Source of the DNA: JAEUOS01 sp965279115
GTDB lineage: Bacteria; Pseudomonadota; Gammaproteobacteria; Burkholderiales; JAEUOS01
Assembly: GCA_965279115.1 (NCBI GenBank)
Contig: OZ257137.1
Span: 4,588,001-4,652,000, forward strand
Length of the DNA: 64,000 nucleotides
Reading direction: 5' to 3'
Positions 1 to 7,689 of this stretch are shown piece after piece. Numbering within the stretch: the first letter of the stretch is position 1; every line of letters starts with the position of its first letter. A program made the translations under genes and the position numbers. Under the pieces are notes generated by a model, which had not been told where the DNA came from, did not search any database, and saw nothing but the letters and a program-made list of their open reading frames with translations.

Positions 1-1923
1 TACCGCCGCGCCGGTGAGGGTGATGTTCTCGACGTTGGCCACCGCGGCGATGCTGTAGGTGGCCGCGGAAACCGCCGTGTCCGTGCCCTGGCCGGCGGCC
101 TCGGTGATGACGTCGCCGTCGGCCGGCACCAGGTTGTAGGTGTCGTTGCCTTCGCCGCCGACGAAAGTGTCGGCGCCTGCGCCGCCAGTGAACGTGTCGT
201 CGCCGCCGTTGCCGGTGAGAGTGTTGGCGAAGGAGTTGCCGGTGATGGTGTTGTTGGAGGCGTTGCCGGTGCCGTTGACCGCCCCCGAGCCTTCCACCAG
301 CACCAGGTTTTCGATGAACTGGCCGATGGTATGGTCGGCGCTGGCGTTGACGGTGTCGGTGCCGCCAGTGGCGGTGCCGTCGTATTCGACGGTGACGTCC
401 GCCACATCGTCGACGAAATAGCTGTCGTTGCCGCCGCCACCGTCCATGTTGTCGGCGCCGTTGCCGCCCATGAGAACGTCGTCGCCGAAATCGCCCAGCA
501 AGGTGTCGTTGCCGTTGCCGCCTTGCAGCGTGTCGTTGCCGTTGCCGCCCCAGATGTAGTCGGCACCGCTCTGACCCAGGATGGAGTCGTCGCCGTCGTA
601 GCCGTACAGGTAGTTGGCGTTGTCGTTGCCGGTGATGGTGTTGTTCTCGGCGTTGCCGTAGCCGTTGCCGGCGCTGCTGGTAAGGAGGAGGTCCTCGACG
701 TTGGCGGTGAGGAAAAAGTAGGATGCATTGCTGATCACCAGGTCGGTGCCTTCACCGGCGTTCTCGGTGACGACGTCGCCGCTGCTGTCGACGAAGTAGA
801 CGTCGTGGCCAGTGCCGCCGATCATGGTGTCGATCTCGCCGCCGGTGCCGCCTTCCAGGGTGTCGGCGCCGGCGCTGCCCTGCAGGTTGTCGTTGCCGCC
901 GTCGCCCTGCAGGGAATCGTCGCCGCCGGCGCCCTTCATGGTGTCGTTGCCCAGGCCGCCGATCATGTAGTCGTTGTTGGCGTCGCCGAAAGGCGAGTCG
1001 CCGGCGGCGGAGCCGTTGTAGACGCGCATGACGCGCAGCTTGTAGTCGCCGGTGTAGGCGTCGACGTAGGCGGCGGCGTCGACGAAGAAATTGCCGGTCA
1101 CGCCGGCGGTGTAGGAAACGCGCGAATTGTTGCTGGTGCCGGGGTAGATCGCGCTGCCGCCGGCATCGTCGTCGGCCGCCAGTATGGTGGTGCCGGCCGC
1201 GTCGTAGACGCGCAGGTAGGTGTCGGCGATAGGCGTGGCGCTGCCCTGGTTCTTCGCGAGGTCGAAGCGGTAGGTGGTGAAGGCGGTCAACGACACCTTG
1301 TACCAGTCATGGTCGCCCAAGGATCCGATGGTGCCGGTGACGGTGTCATTGAGCGGCAGGATGCCCAGGGTGGCGGTGGTTGCGCCGATGTCGGGCGATT
1401 CGAGCACCCCGTTGAACCCGGTCAGTTCCAGGCCTTGCGCCTCGATGGCGCCGCTGGCAGCTTCCAGTTTCCAGTCGCCGCCCAGGAAGGCCGCGCCGGT
1501 CAGGTCGGTGGACGCGGCAACATCGGCGCCGGTCGCGGCCGCCAGCGCGTTGATGAAGTCCAGCCCGGCCGGCCCGGCGGCGACGTCGCAGCCGTACAGC
1601 AGCAGGTCGCCGCTGGCGGACAACGCGCCGCCTATGGTGGCCAGCGCGCTTGCGTATCCGGCCAGGGAACCCTGATTGATGGTCGCGGCGCCGAGGCTGA
1701 GGCTGCCGGCGCTGCCGTGGGAGACCAGGTGCACCGCGGCGAGGTTGCTGTAGCCGGAGAGGATCTGCGCCATCTGTGCCAGGCCATCGCCCGCCGGGTC
1801 GAGCACGAACACGCCGACGCCGGGCTGTATGCCGGCGCGCAGCGCATCGATGTTGTCGAGGGAACCGTCGATGAAGACGATTTCCGACCAGGCGGCGGTG
1901 GAGGCGGTGGTGAGGGTGGTCAT
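1..1923 (-). CDS. DUF4347-PPC-RTX giant protein, C-terminus cut by window edge
   Basis: The 641 visible codons start at an ATG at 1923 and stay open to base 1, so the C-terminus lies outside the window. Residues about 15-170 match the DUF4347 domain (conserved SHG and LLLYGC motifs, His69 and Cys112). Residues about 185-300 look like a bacterial pre-peptidase C-terminal (PPC) beta domain (GSLGDHDWY followed by Y/F-rich strands). From about 315 come RTX-type GGxGxDxLxG nonapeptides mixed with VENLxLTG segments. This is probably a secreted, calcium-binding surface or extracellular protein. There is no classical signal peptide, which fits type I secretion, but the secretion signal is not visible. 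It is the most downstream member of the minus-strand RTX island. Confidence 0.85.
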   Translation of the reverse strand, partial: MTTLTTASTAAWSEIVFIDGSLDNIDALRAGIQPGVGVFVLDPAGDGLAQMAQILSGYSNLAAVHLVSHGSAGSLSLGAATINQGSLAGYASALATIGGALSASGDLLLYGCDVAAGPAGLDFINALAAATGADVAASTDLTGAAFLGGDWKLEAASGAIEAQGLELTGFNGVLESPDIGATTATLGILPLNDTVTGTIGSLGDHDWYKVSLTAFTTYRFDLAKNQGSATPIADTYLRVYDAAGTTILAADDDAGGSAIYPGTSNNSRVSYTAGVTGNFFVDAAAYVDAYTGDYKLRVMRVYNGSAAGDSPFGDANNDYMIGGLGNDTMKGAGGDDSLQGDGGNDNLQGSAGADTLEGGTGGEIDTMIGGTGHDVYFVDSSGDVVTENAGEGTDLVISNASYFFLTANVEDLLLTSSAGNGYGNAENNTITGNDNANYLYGYDGDDSILGQSGADYIWGGNGNDTLQGGNGNDTLLGDFGDDVLMGGNGADNMDGGGGNDSYFVDDVADVTVEYDGTATGGTDTVNASADHTIGQFIENLVLVEGSGAVNGTGNASNNTITGNSFANTLTGNGGDDTFTGGAGADTFVGGEGNDTYNLVPADGDVITEAAGQGTDTAVSAATYSIAAVANVENITLTGAAV

Positions 1924-2023
1924 GAGGGCTGCTCCGTTGTGCTACTTGAGTTGTTGATGGTCAACGCAATCGGGCTGGCGCGACATGGCCGACAGCCTGC
2001 TATGAACCGCAGTGCGAAACAAG

Positions 2024-2035
2024 GTGAATATTCAC
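2024..2035. promoter_or_regulatory. Palindrome GTGAATATTCAC upstream of partial RTX gene
   Basis: A perfect 12-base palindrome lies about 100 bases upstream of the partial DUF4347 gene, in a locally A+T-rich stretch. Position and symmetry fit a dimeric regulator site. No regulator is identified and the site could be chance. Confidence 0.3.
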
Positions 2036-2336
2036 GAAATCATGCAAATCTTGGTTGCATTGCGCAATTTGTCACATTTGTGGTCCGTATCGGGGGCGGA
2101 ACGCCCGAAACCGGATGCCCGTGGCGCAATCTGGCGCGAGGGTGAACACCGACACACAGGCGATGGGCAGGGCCCGCGCTTTTGCTGTGCGATGAGGGGA
2201 ACATGACCCCGGATTGTGCCCGCGAAACCCGATTCGTGCCGGGGCTTTCACGCAAAATCGCATGACGTCGCCGAAAAGCGGGAGGAAACGTCGATTTGCC
2301 TTGCCCGGCGGGAGGCGGCGAATCGATCCGACACGG

Positions 2337-2370
2337 GGCGAATCCATACCCGGGCGGGCATGGATTCGCC
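2337..2370 (-). terminator. Hairpin after the 1393-residue RTX gene
   Basis: Eleven-base perfect arms (GGCGAATCCAT at 2337-2347 and ATGGATTCGCC at 2360-2370) enclose a 12-base loop, 11 bases beyond the stop codon of the minus-strand RTX gene. There is no U-tract on the minus strand, so this may be a transcript-end stem rather than a canonical intrinsic terminator. Confidence 0.5.
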
Positions 2371-2381
2371 TGTGCCGCATG

Positions 2382-5300
2382 TCAGACGATGACGAAGTCG
2401 CTCGCCAGCACCTGCGCCGCGGTGGGGTGCGTCGACGTACCAAGAATGGCGAAGGCCACCGGGTCCAGGTTGGATCCGTCCGGCGCACCCGCGGCGCCGT
2501 CGGCATCGTAGCCGAGGCTGCCGCTGGTCTCGTCATACACCAGGAAGTTGCCCAACGTCACTGGCGTGCCAGCCGGACCCAGGCTGCCGAATATGGCAGC
2601 CGCGAGTTCGATGACGTCGGCGCCGGAGGCAAAGTCGGCGATGGTGTCGACATTGCCGGTGGCATCGAGCGCACTGGCGAAGACGAATCTGTCGTTGCCG
2701 ATGCCGCCGGTGAGCAGGTCGCTGCCGCTGCCGCCATCCAGGGTGTCGTTGCCGTCGCCGCCGGACAGGAGGTCCGCGCCGCCCAGTCCGCTCAGCAGGT
2801 TCGCCCTGGCGTCGCCGGTGATGGTGTCACCGCTGGCGCTGCCGGTCACGAATTCGATGCCGGCGATCAGGTCGTCGCCCTGGCTTGCGCTGACGAACTG
2901 CCGGTCGGTGCGCGACAGGTCGACGGTGATGCCGTCGATGGAGGCGGAATAGTCGACCAGGTCGCCTACCGCGCCGACCACCAGCACGCTGGCGAATCCT
3001 TCGTTGCCGCCGTCGAGGTTATCGTCGCCGGCTCCGCCGATGAGCGTGTCGTTGAGGTCGCCACCTTGCAGGTTGTCGTCGCCGTCGCCGCCGGACAGCG
3101 TGTCCCGGCCGATACTGCCCACCAGGATGTCGTTGCCGCTGCCGCCGATCATGTTGTCGGCGTTTTCGCCGCCGTTGAGGACGTCGTTGCCGTCACCGCC
3201 GTCGAGGACGTCGTTGTCGAGCCCGCCATTGATGGTGTCGTTGCCCGCGCCGCCGTTCAGTGAGTCCAGGCCTGCGCCGCCGTCGATGATGTCGTTGCCG
3301 TCACCGCCGTTGATGGTGTCGTTGCCGCCGTTGCCGGAGAGCGTGTTGTCGCCGGCGTCACCGTTGATGGTGTCGCCAGCACTGCCGCCACTGAGGTTCT
3401 CGAGGCCGGAGAGGCTGTCGAGGCCGATGCCCTGGCTGGAGGCAAGCGTGGTGGTGAGGATGAGGGCGTCGGTGGCGGCGGAATAGTCGGCGGTGTCGAT
3501 GCCGTTGCCGCCGGAGAGGCTGTCGTTGCCCGCGCCGCCGATCAGGGTGTCGTTGTCGTCACCGCCGGACAGGGTGTCGTTGCCGTCGCCGCCGGAGAGC
3601 AAGTCGTTGCCGGCGTTGCCCGTGAAGGTGTTGGCGGCGCCATCGCCGATGATGGCGTCAGCCTGCGCGCTGCCGATCAGGTTCTCGATGCCGGAGAAGG
3701 TGTCGCTGCCCTGTGAAAGGCTGACATTTTGCGCCAGCGTGTCGGCGAGGTTCACCGTCACGCCGTCGGTCGAGTCGGCGTAGGTGACGGTGTCGATGTC
3801 GGCGCCGCCGACCAGGATGTCGTTGCCCGCGCCGCCGCTGAGCGTGTCGTTGCCGGCGCCGCCGTCGAGAGAGTCGTCGCCGGCCTCGCCGGCGAGGATG
3901 TCGGTGCCGACGTCGCCGGCGAGGATGTCGTTGCCATCGCCGCCTGCCATATTGTCGAGGCCGGCCGCGCCGAACAGGAAGTCGTTGCCGGCGCCACCGA
4001 CGAGGGTGTCGCCCTGGCTGCCGCCGTTGAGGTTGTCGTCGCCGGCGCCGCCTTCGAGCAGGTCGAAGCCATTGCCGCCATTGAGCGCGTCATCGCCATC
4101 GCCGCCCAGCAGGTTGTCGTTGCCGCCGTTGCCTGTGAGGGTGTCGTTGCCTGCGCCGCCGTCAAGCAGGTTGAGCACGGCAGGCGCTGGCGGGCCCGGG
4201 ACGGTGTCGGGATCGCCAGCCAGGATAAGGTCGTTGCCGCCGCCGCCGTTGAGGGTGTCGTTGCCGATGCCGCCATCGATGGTGTCGTCGCCGTCGCCAC
4301 CGTCGATGGTGTCGTTGCCGGCCATGCCTTCAAGCCGGTTGGCCAGCGCGTTGCCGGAGAGCCCGTCGCCCAGCGCGCTGCCGGTGAGGTTCTCGATGTC
4401 GATCAGGGTGTCGGCGCCCTGGCTGGCGCTGACGGCCTGCCGGCCCGCGCTGGCAAGGGTGACGGTGACCGCGTCGGCCGAGGCCCTGTAGTCGGCGGTG
4501 TCGAGGCCCGCGCCGCCGTTGAGCGTATCGTCGCCGCCGGCGCCGACCAAGGTGTCGTTGCCCTCCTGGCCCGTCAGGCTGTTGGCGTTGGCTTCGCCCT
4601 CGAGCCAGTCGCCGAACAGGCCGCCGAGCAGGTTTTCGATACTGGCCAGGCTGTCGGTGCCCTGGTTCACGCTCACGAACTGGCTACCCGTTACCGAAAG
4701 TCTGACGGCGATGGCGTCGAGCGCGCCCGAATAGTCGGCCAGGTCGATGCCGCCGCCGCCGATCAGGCTGTCGTTGCCGGTGCCGCCGGCCACGGTGTCG
4801 GTGCCGTCGCCACCGTCGATGGTGTCGTCGCCCGCCAGTCCTGCAAGCAGGTTGGCCGCCCCGTTGCCGATCAGGTAGTTGGCCAGTTCATTGCCGGTGC
4901 CCGACAGGCTGTTGGTGGTGACCAGCTGCAGGTTTTCCACAAAGCTCGTGAGGGTGTAGTTGATGCTCGCGACCACCGAGTCGATCGAACTGCCGAGATC
5001 GAGCGCGAACACGCGCAGGCCGCTCGCCGGGAGGCCGGTTTCGATGACCTGGTCGCCGACGTCGTCAACAAAGTAAGTGTCGGCCCCCTGGCCGCCACTC
5101 ATGCTGTCGGCGCCATCACCGCCTTCCAGCGAGTCACGTCCGGCATTGCCCTGAAGCACGTCATTGCCCTGAAGCCCGCGCAAAAATCCACCGGTGGAAC
5201 CGGTCGCCAGTACATCGTTGAAATTGCTACCGTCGGCGTTTTCTACACTGCTGAAGACACTGCCATTGGTATTCGGCACCCCGGGATCGGCGACGCCGAG

Positions 5301-6563
5301 ATTGATCCTGACGCCGGCATTGGCGTTGGCGTAAGAGACCGTGTCCAGCCCGTTGCCCCCGATGATCACGTCGGTTCCATCGCCAAGGATGAACGTGTCG
5401 TTGCCGTCGCCGCCGGTCAGCCGGTTGCGTCCGGCACCGCCGACAACGGTATCGTCACCGCCACCACCGTCGATGGTGTCATTGCCGGATCCACCAATGA
5501 GCGAATCATTGCCGCCGTTACCGTTGATCGAGTCGTTGCCGGCACCGCCGTTGAGAGTGTCATTGCCGGCGCCGCCTATCAGGGTGTCATTGCCATCAAG
5601 TCCGCGAGCCAGGCCTCCATTCGGGCCTGTGACAAGACGGTCGTTGAGGTTGCTGCCTTCAGCGCCTTCCATTTCAAACAGGAAGTCCGGGTTCACGCCC
5701 GGATTGGTCGGTACCGCTCCCGGGTCGAATGGCCGTATCGCGCTGAGGTCGACGGAAACGCCGGCGGTCGCGTCGATGTACGAGACCACGTCGAAACCGT
5801 CACCGCCGAAAATTGAATCCGTGCCCGCGCCTCCGGCAAGCCAGTCATCACCGCTTCCGCCAACGAGGATGTCAATGCCGTCGCCGCCACTCAGGCTGTC
5901 GTTGCCGTCCCCGCCATTGATTCGGTCGTTACCCGGGCCGCCGTCCACGACGTCGTTTCCGCCCAGACCTGAAAGATTGTCGTTGCCCCCGAGTCCGAAT
6001 ATGACGTCATCGTCTGGCGTTCCTGTCAGGGTATTCGCGCCTTCGTCTCCTGTGATGGCAAGCAGGGTGTGCCCGTAATCGGTCTGGGCGCTAGCATCAA
6101 GAACCGAGGTGGCCTCGATGGCCCCTGTGCTTGCTTCCAGCGCCCAGTTCGAGCCCAGGTCCGCCGCGCCGCTGACGTCGTTGGATGCGGCGACGTCCGC
6201 GCCCGTCAGGCTGGCGACGGATTCGATGAATTTTTGTCCCGCCGGGCCGGCGGCGACATCGCAGCCGTACAAAAGCAGATCCCCTGATTCCATCAGGGAG
6301 GCCCCGATCTGCGCGAGTTCCTTTTTGTGTCCGAGGAGGCTGGATTGGTCAAGAACAGTATTGCCGAGGATCAGGCTTCCCGCCGCACCATGGGACAGCA
6401 CCTGGATCGAGGAAAGACCACGCACCCCCTTGAGGGCTGCTGCCATCTGGGCAATGCCATCACGCGCTGTGTCAAGAAACACCACCCGCACGTCCGGTGC
6501 CAGCCCAGTCAGCAGGAGATCCGCATCCTTGACCCTTGAATCCACGAACAGGACGCTTGACAT
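2382..6563 (-). CDS. DUF4347-RTX giant protein (1393 aa)
   Basis: The N-terminus (residues about 3-150) is a DUF4347 domain with SHG at 57-59 (His58) and LLLYGC ending at Cys101. Nearly all of residues 165-1290 are RTX GGxGNDxLxGG nonapeptides in blocks. The blocks are separated by a recurring unit of about 40 residues containing ADYS..., SQGxDxL and GIENLxGS motifs. The C-terminus (about 1290-1393) is a non-repeat segment with an FVFASALD...VDTIADF motif, ending in hydrophobic SDFVIV, as in type I secreted RTX proteins. The ATG at 6563 has GAGGT about 7 bases upstream. It is likely a calcium-binding exported surface protein. Its role (adhesion, matrix, or protease-processed layer) is not shown by sequence. 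Confidence 0.9.
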   Translation of the reverse strand: MSSVLFVDSRVKDADLLLTGLAPDVRVVFLDTARDGIAQMAAALKGVRGLSSIQVLSHGAAGSLILGNTVLDQSSLLGHKKELAQIGASLMESGDLLLYGCDVAAGPAGQKFIESVASLTGADVAASNDVSGAADLGSNWALEASTGAIEATSVLDASAQTDYGHTLLAITGDEGANTLTGTPDDDVIFGLGGNDNLSGLGGNDVVDGGPGNDRINGGDGNDSLSGGDGIDILVGGSGDDWLAGGAGTDSIFGGDGFDVVSYIDATAGVSVDLSAIRPFDPGAVPTNPGVNPDFLFEMEGAEGSNLNDRLVTGPNGGLARGLDGNDTLIGGAGNDTLNGGAGNDSINGNGGNDSLIGGSGNDTIDGGGGDDTVVGGAGRNRLTGGDGNDTFILGDGTDVIIGGNGLDTVSYANANAGVRINLGVADPGVPNTNGSVFSSVENADGSNFNDVLATGSTGGFLRGLQGNDVLQGNAGRDSLEGGDGADSMSGGQGADTYFVDDVGDQVIETGLPASGLRVFALDLGSSIDSVVASINYTLTSFVENLQLVTTNSLSGTGNELANYLIGNGAANLLAGLAGDDTIDGGDGTDTVAGGTGNDSLIGGGGIDLADYSGALDAIAVRLSVTGSQFVSVNQGTDSLASIENLLGGLFGDWLEGEANANSLTGQEGNDTLVGAGGDDTLNGGAGLDTADYRASADAVTVTLASAGRQAVSASQGADTLIDIENLTGSALGDGLSGNALANRLEGMAGNDTIDGGDGDDTIDGGIGNDTLNGGGGNDLILAGDPDTVPGPPAPAVLNLLDGGAGNDTLTGNGGNDNLLGGDGDDALNGGNGFDLLEGGAGDDNLNGGSQGDTLVGGAGNDFLFGAAGLDNMAGGDGNDILAGDVGTDILAGEAGDDSLDGGAGNDTLSGGAGNDILVGGADIDTVTYADSTDGVTVNLADTLAQNVSLSQGSDTFSGIENLIGSAQADAIIGDGAANTFTGNAGNDLLSGGDGNDTLSGGDDNDTLIGGAGNDSLSGGNGIDTADYSAATDALILTTTLASSQGIGLDSLSGLENLSGGSAGDTINGDAGDNTLSGNGGNDTINGGDGNDIIDGGAGLDSLNGGAGNDTINGGLDNDVLDGGDGNDVLNGGENADNMIGGSGNDILVGSIGRDTLSGGDGDDNLQGGDLNDTLIGGAGDDNLDGGNEGFASVLVVGAVGDLVDYSASIDGITVDLSRTDRQFVSASQGDDLIAGIEFVTGSASGDTITGDARANLLSGLGGADLLSGGDGNDTLDGGSGSDLLTGGIGNDRFVFASALDATGNVDTIADFASGADVIELAAAIFGSLGPAGTPVTLGNFLVYDETSGSLGYDADGAAGAPDGSNLDPVAFAILGTSTHPTAAQVLASDFVIV

Positions 6564-6591
6564 TTTTTGACCTCAGGTTGTTTTTGCCAAC

Positions 6592-6627
6592 TGCAAAATA
6601 AACGATGGCGCCGTTGAGGCGCCATCG
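6592..6627 (-). terminator. Intrinsic terminator of the PEP-CTERM gene
   Basis: Ten-base perfect arms (CGATGGCGCC at 6603-6612, GGCGCCATCG at 6618-6627) with a 5-base loop are followed on the minus strand by TTTATTTTG. The hairpin lies 24 bases beyond the PEP-CTERM stop codon and before the next RTX gene. This makes the PEP-CTERM gene a separate transcript. Confidence 0.85.
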
Positions 6628-6650
6628 CAAGCCAGTACCCGCACGAGATT

Positions 6651-7310
6651 CTAGACGGACTTGCTTCGCCGTGTGGCAAAAATTCCGGCCAGTGCGAGAG
6701 ACATGAGCACAAGTGTTTGCGGCTCCGGCACGGTTGTTACGTCCGACAAAACGGCTTGAAAAGTCGCAGACCTTGCCGCGGAAATCAGGAGCGTATGCGT
6801 GCTGTTGAAAGTGAACGTCAGGTCGGGACGGAAAAAGGGACTATTCGTGATCGGGCCGTAATCGGACGTCAAGTCGTAGTTGTCGATCGAGAACGCGTCG
6901 TCGATGGTGCCGAGCACAGTGCCGGACTCGTTCGTGGCTCCATTGGAACCGGTTGCAACGAACCCGCCTGTACCGGTGAAGACGTTGTTTATGATGGCCA
7001 GCGTGTTCGAGTACCAATAGGTGCTACCGGAAAAGCTTCCACTCCCGATCACGGTCGAACTGCTGTCGGTAAGCACGAACGTGGTGCTCGCGTTACTGTT
7101 CGTGTACAGGAAGCCGCTTAGCTGACTGTCTGCCGGATTGCCGACTCCAGTGATGACCAACAGAAGATCGGAAATCACATTGCCACCGTCAAGACTGGCC
7201 GAAACCGTTGCTCTTTCAGTGAAGGTGATGACCGGAATCGCCTGCGCCGCACCGGAAAGCGCACCGAGCAATACCGCAACTGCCAACCAGCATTTCTGTA
7301 AACCGCGCAT
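6651..7310 (-). CDS. PEP-CTERM sorting-domain surface protein (219 aa)
   Basis: The protein has an N-terminal signal peptide (MRGLQKCWLAVAVLLGALSG, cleavage probably after AQA, about residue 24). The C-terminus has the PEP-CTERM tripartite signal: VPEP, a hydrophobic stretch, then a basic TRRSKS tail. The approximately 170-residue mature domain is Ser/Thr/Asn/Gly-rich and of unknown fold. Such proteins are exported by Sec, processed by an exosortase (XrtA/EpsH family), and usually linked to exopolysaccharide or floc formation. No exosortase is present in this window. The gene has its own sigma-54-type promoter and terminator, so it is a monocistronic unit embedded in the RTX island. Confidence 0.92.
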   Translation of the reverse strand: MRGLQKCWLAVAVLLGALSGAAQAIPVITFTERATVSASLDGGNVISDLLLVITGVGNPADSQLSGFLYTNSNASTTFVLTDSSSTVIGSGSFSGSTYWYSNTLAIINNVFTGTGGFVATGSNGATNESGTVLGTIDDAFSIDNYDLTSDYGPITNSPFFRPDLTFTFNSTHTLLISAARSATFQAVLSDVTTVPEPQTLVLMSLALAGIFATRRSKSV

Positions 7311-7689
7311 ATGGACTCCAAATTAACGTGTCAGCAGGCGACTGACAATTCGCGTCACATATGCAATCTGCATGCCATTCGATAAAATTCATTCCGAACA
7401 ACAACTTATGAATGGATTTTCATCGGTCGGGATGCGGCATGTAAGAAAAACCGACGGTTATTGGTTAAAAGACGTTACGGCATACATCCTTGCCGGATAC
7501 ATGACCCTCACACGATCGTGATCCGCGACGCGGGTCATTTGCTGCTTTGCGTCGGCCGGGCTGAGGCCAGCGGCATTCACCTTGAAGGAATTGCGGATCC
7601 CCGCGTGCAGTCCGGCTGGCAGGCGGCGAAACCAATGGCGAACTGACCGACGATCGGGGCGGGCCCCAACCGCCGGCATGGACAGCGCG
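7311..7689. other. Intergenic region with sigma-54 promoter
   Basis: This 379-base gap lies between the PEP-CTERM start codon and the stop of the FecR-TPR-barrel gene. The PEP-CTERM-proximal part is A+T-rich and contains the -24/-12 element. Further up is a 10-base palindrome CACGATCGTG (7511-7520), flanked by an ATGACCC / GGGTCAT inverted pair (7501-7507, 7532-7538). That could be an enhancer-type activator site, but this is unproven. Short open frames here show no recognisable protein. Confidence 0.6.
7362..7377 (-). promoter_or_regulatory. Sigma-54 (-24/-12) promoter of PEP-CTERM gene
   Basis: The minus strand reads TGGCATG-CAGA-TTGCA, matching the RpoN consensus TGGCACG-N4-TTGCW with one difference and exact spacing. 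The predicted transcript start is near 7351, giving a leader of about 41 bases before the ATG at 7310. Known XrtA/PEP-CTERM systems often encode a sigma-54 response regulator (PrsR) with its kinase PrsK, which agrees with this element. Confidence 0.75.

Larger units (their letters stand above)
1924..2381. other. Intergenic region between two RTX genes
   Basis: This 458-base stretch separates the stop of the 1393-residue RTX gene from the start of the partial RTX gene. It holds a candidate terminator hairpin next to the upstream stop codon and a 12-base palindrome nearer the downstream start, plus a short ATGCAA/TTGCAT inverted pair at 2042-2060. Around 1960-2090 it is richer in A+T than the flanking genes, as expected for a promoter. 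No credible gene and no sigma-54 element was found. Confidence 0.6.

Noticed and set aside
331..2145. Long plus-strand open frame, Val/Ala/Gly-rich, across the partial RTX gene
   Set aside because: It is the antisense reading of RTX repeats; the composition mirrors the repeat codons, there is no domain, and the minus-strand frame is clearly coding.
3729..5816. 695-codon plus-strand open frame across the 1393-residue RTX gene
   Set aside because: Antisense of the periodic RTX repeats, giving a regular VVAxAAxxxV pattern with no family match.
2680..5990. 27-base periodic DNA repeat, considered as a CRISPR or satellite array
   Set aside because: The period is the nine-residue RTX repeat within a continuous reading frame; there are no conserved repeats with unique spacers.
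7458..7689. Short open frames in the gap below the FecR-barrel gene
   Set aside because: No ribosome site or recognisable sequence; they extend as shadows into the neighbouring gene.
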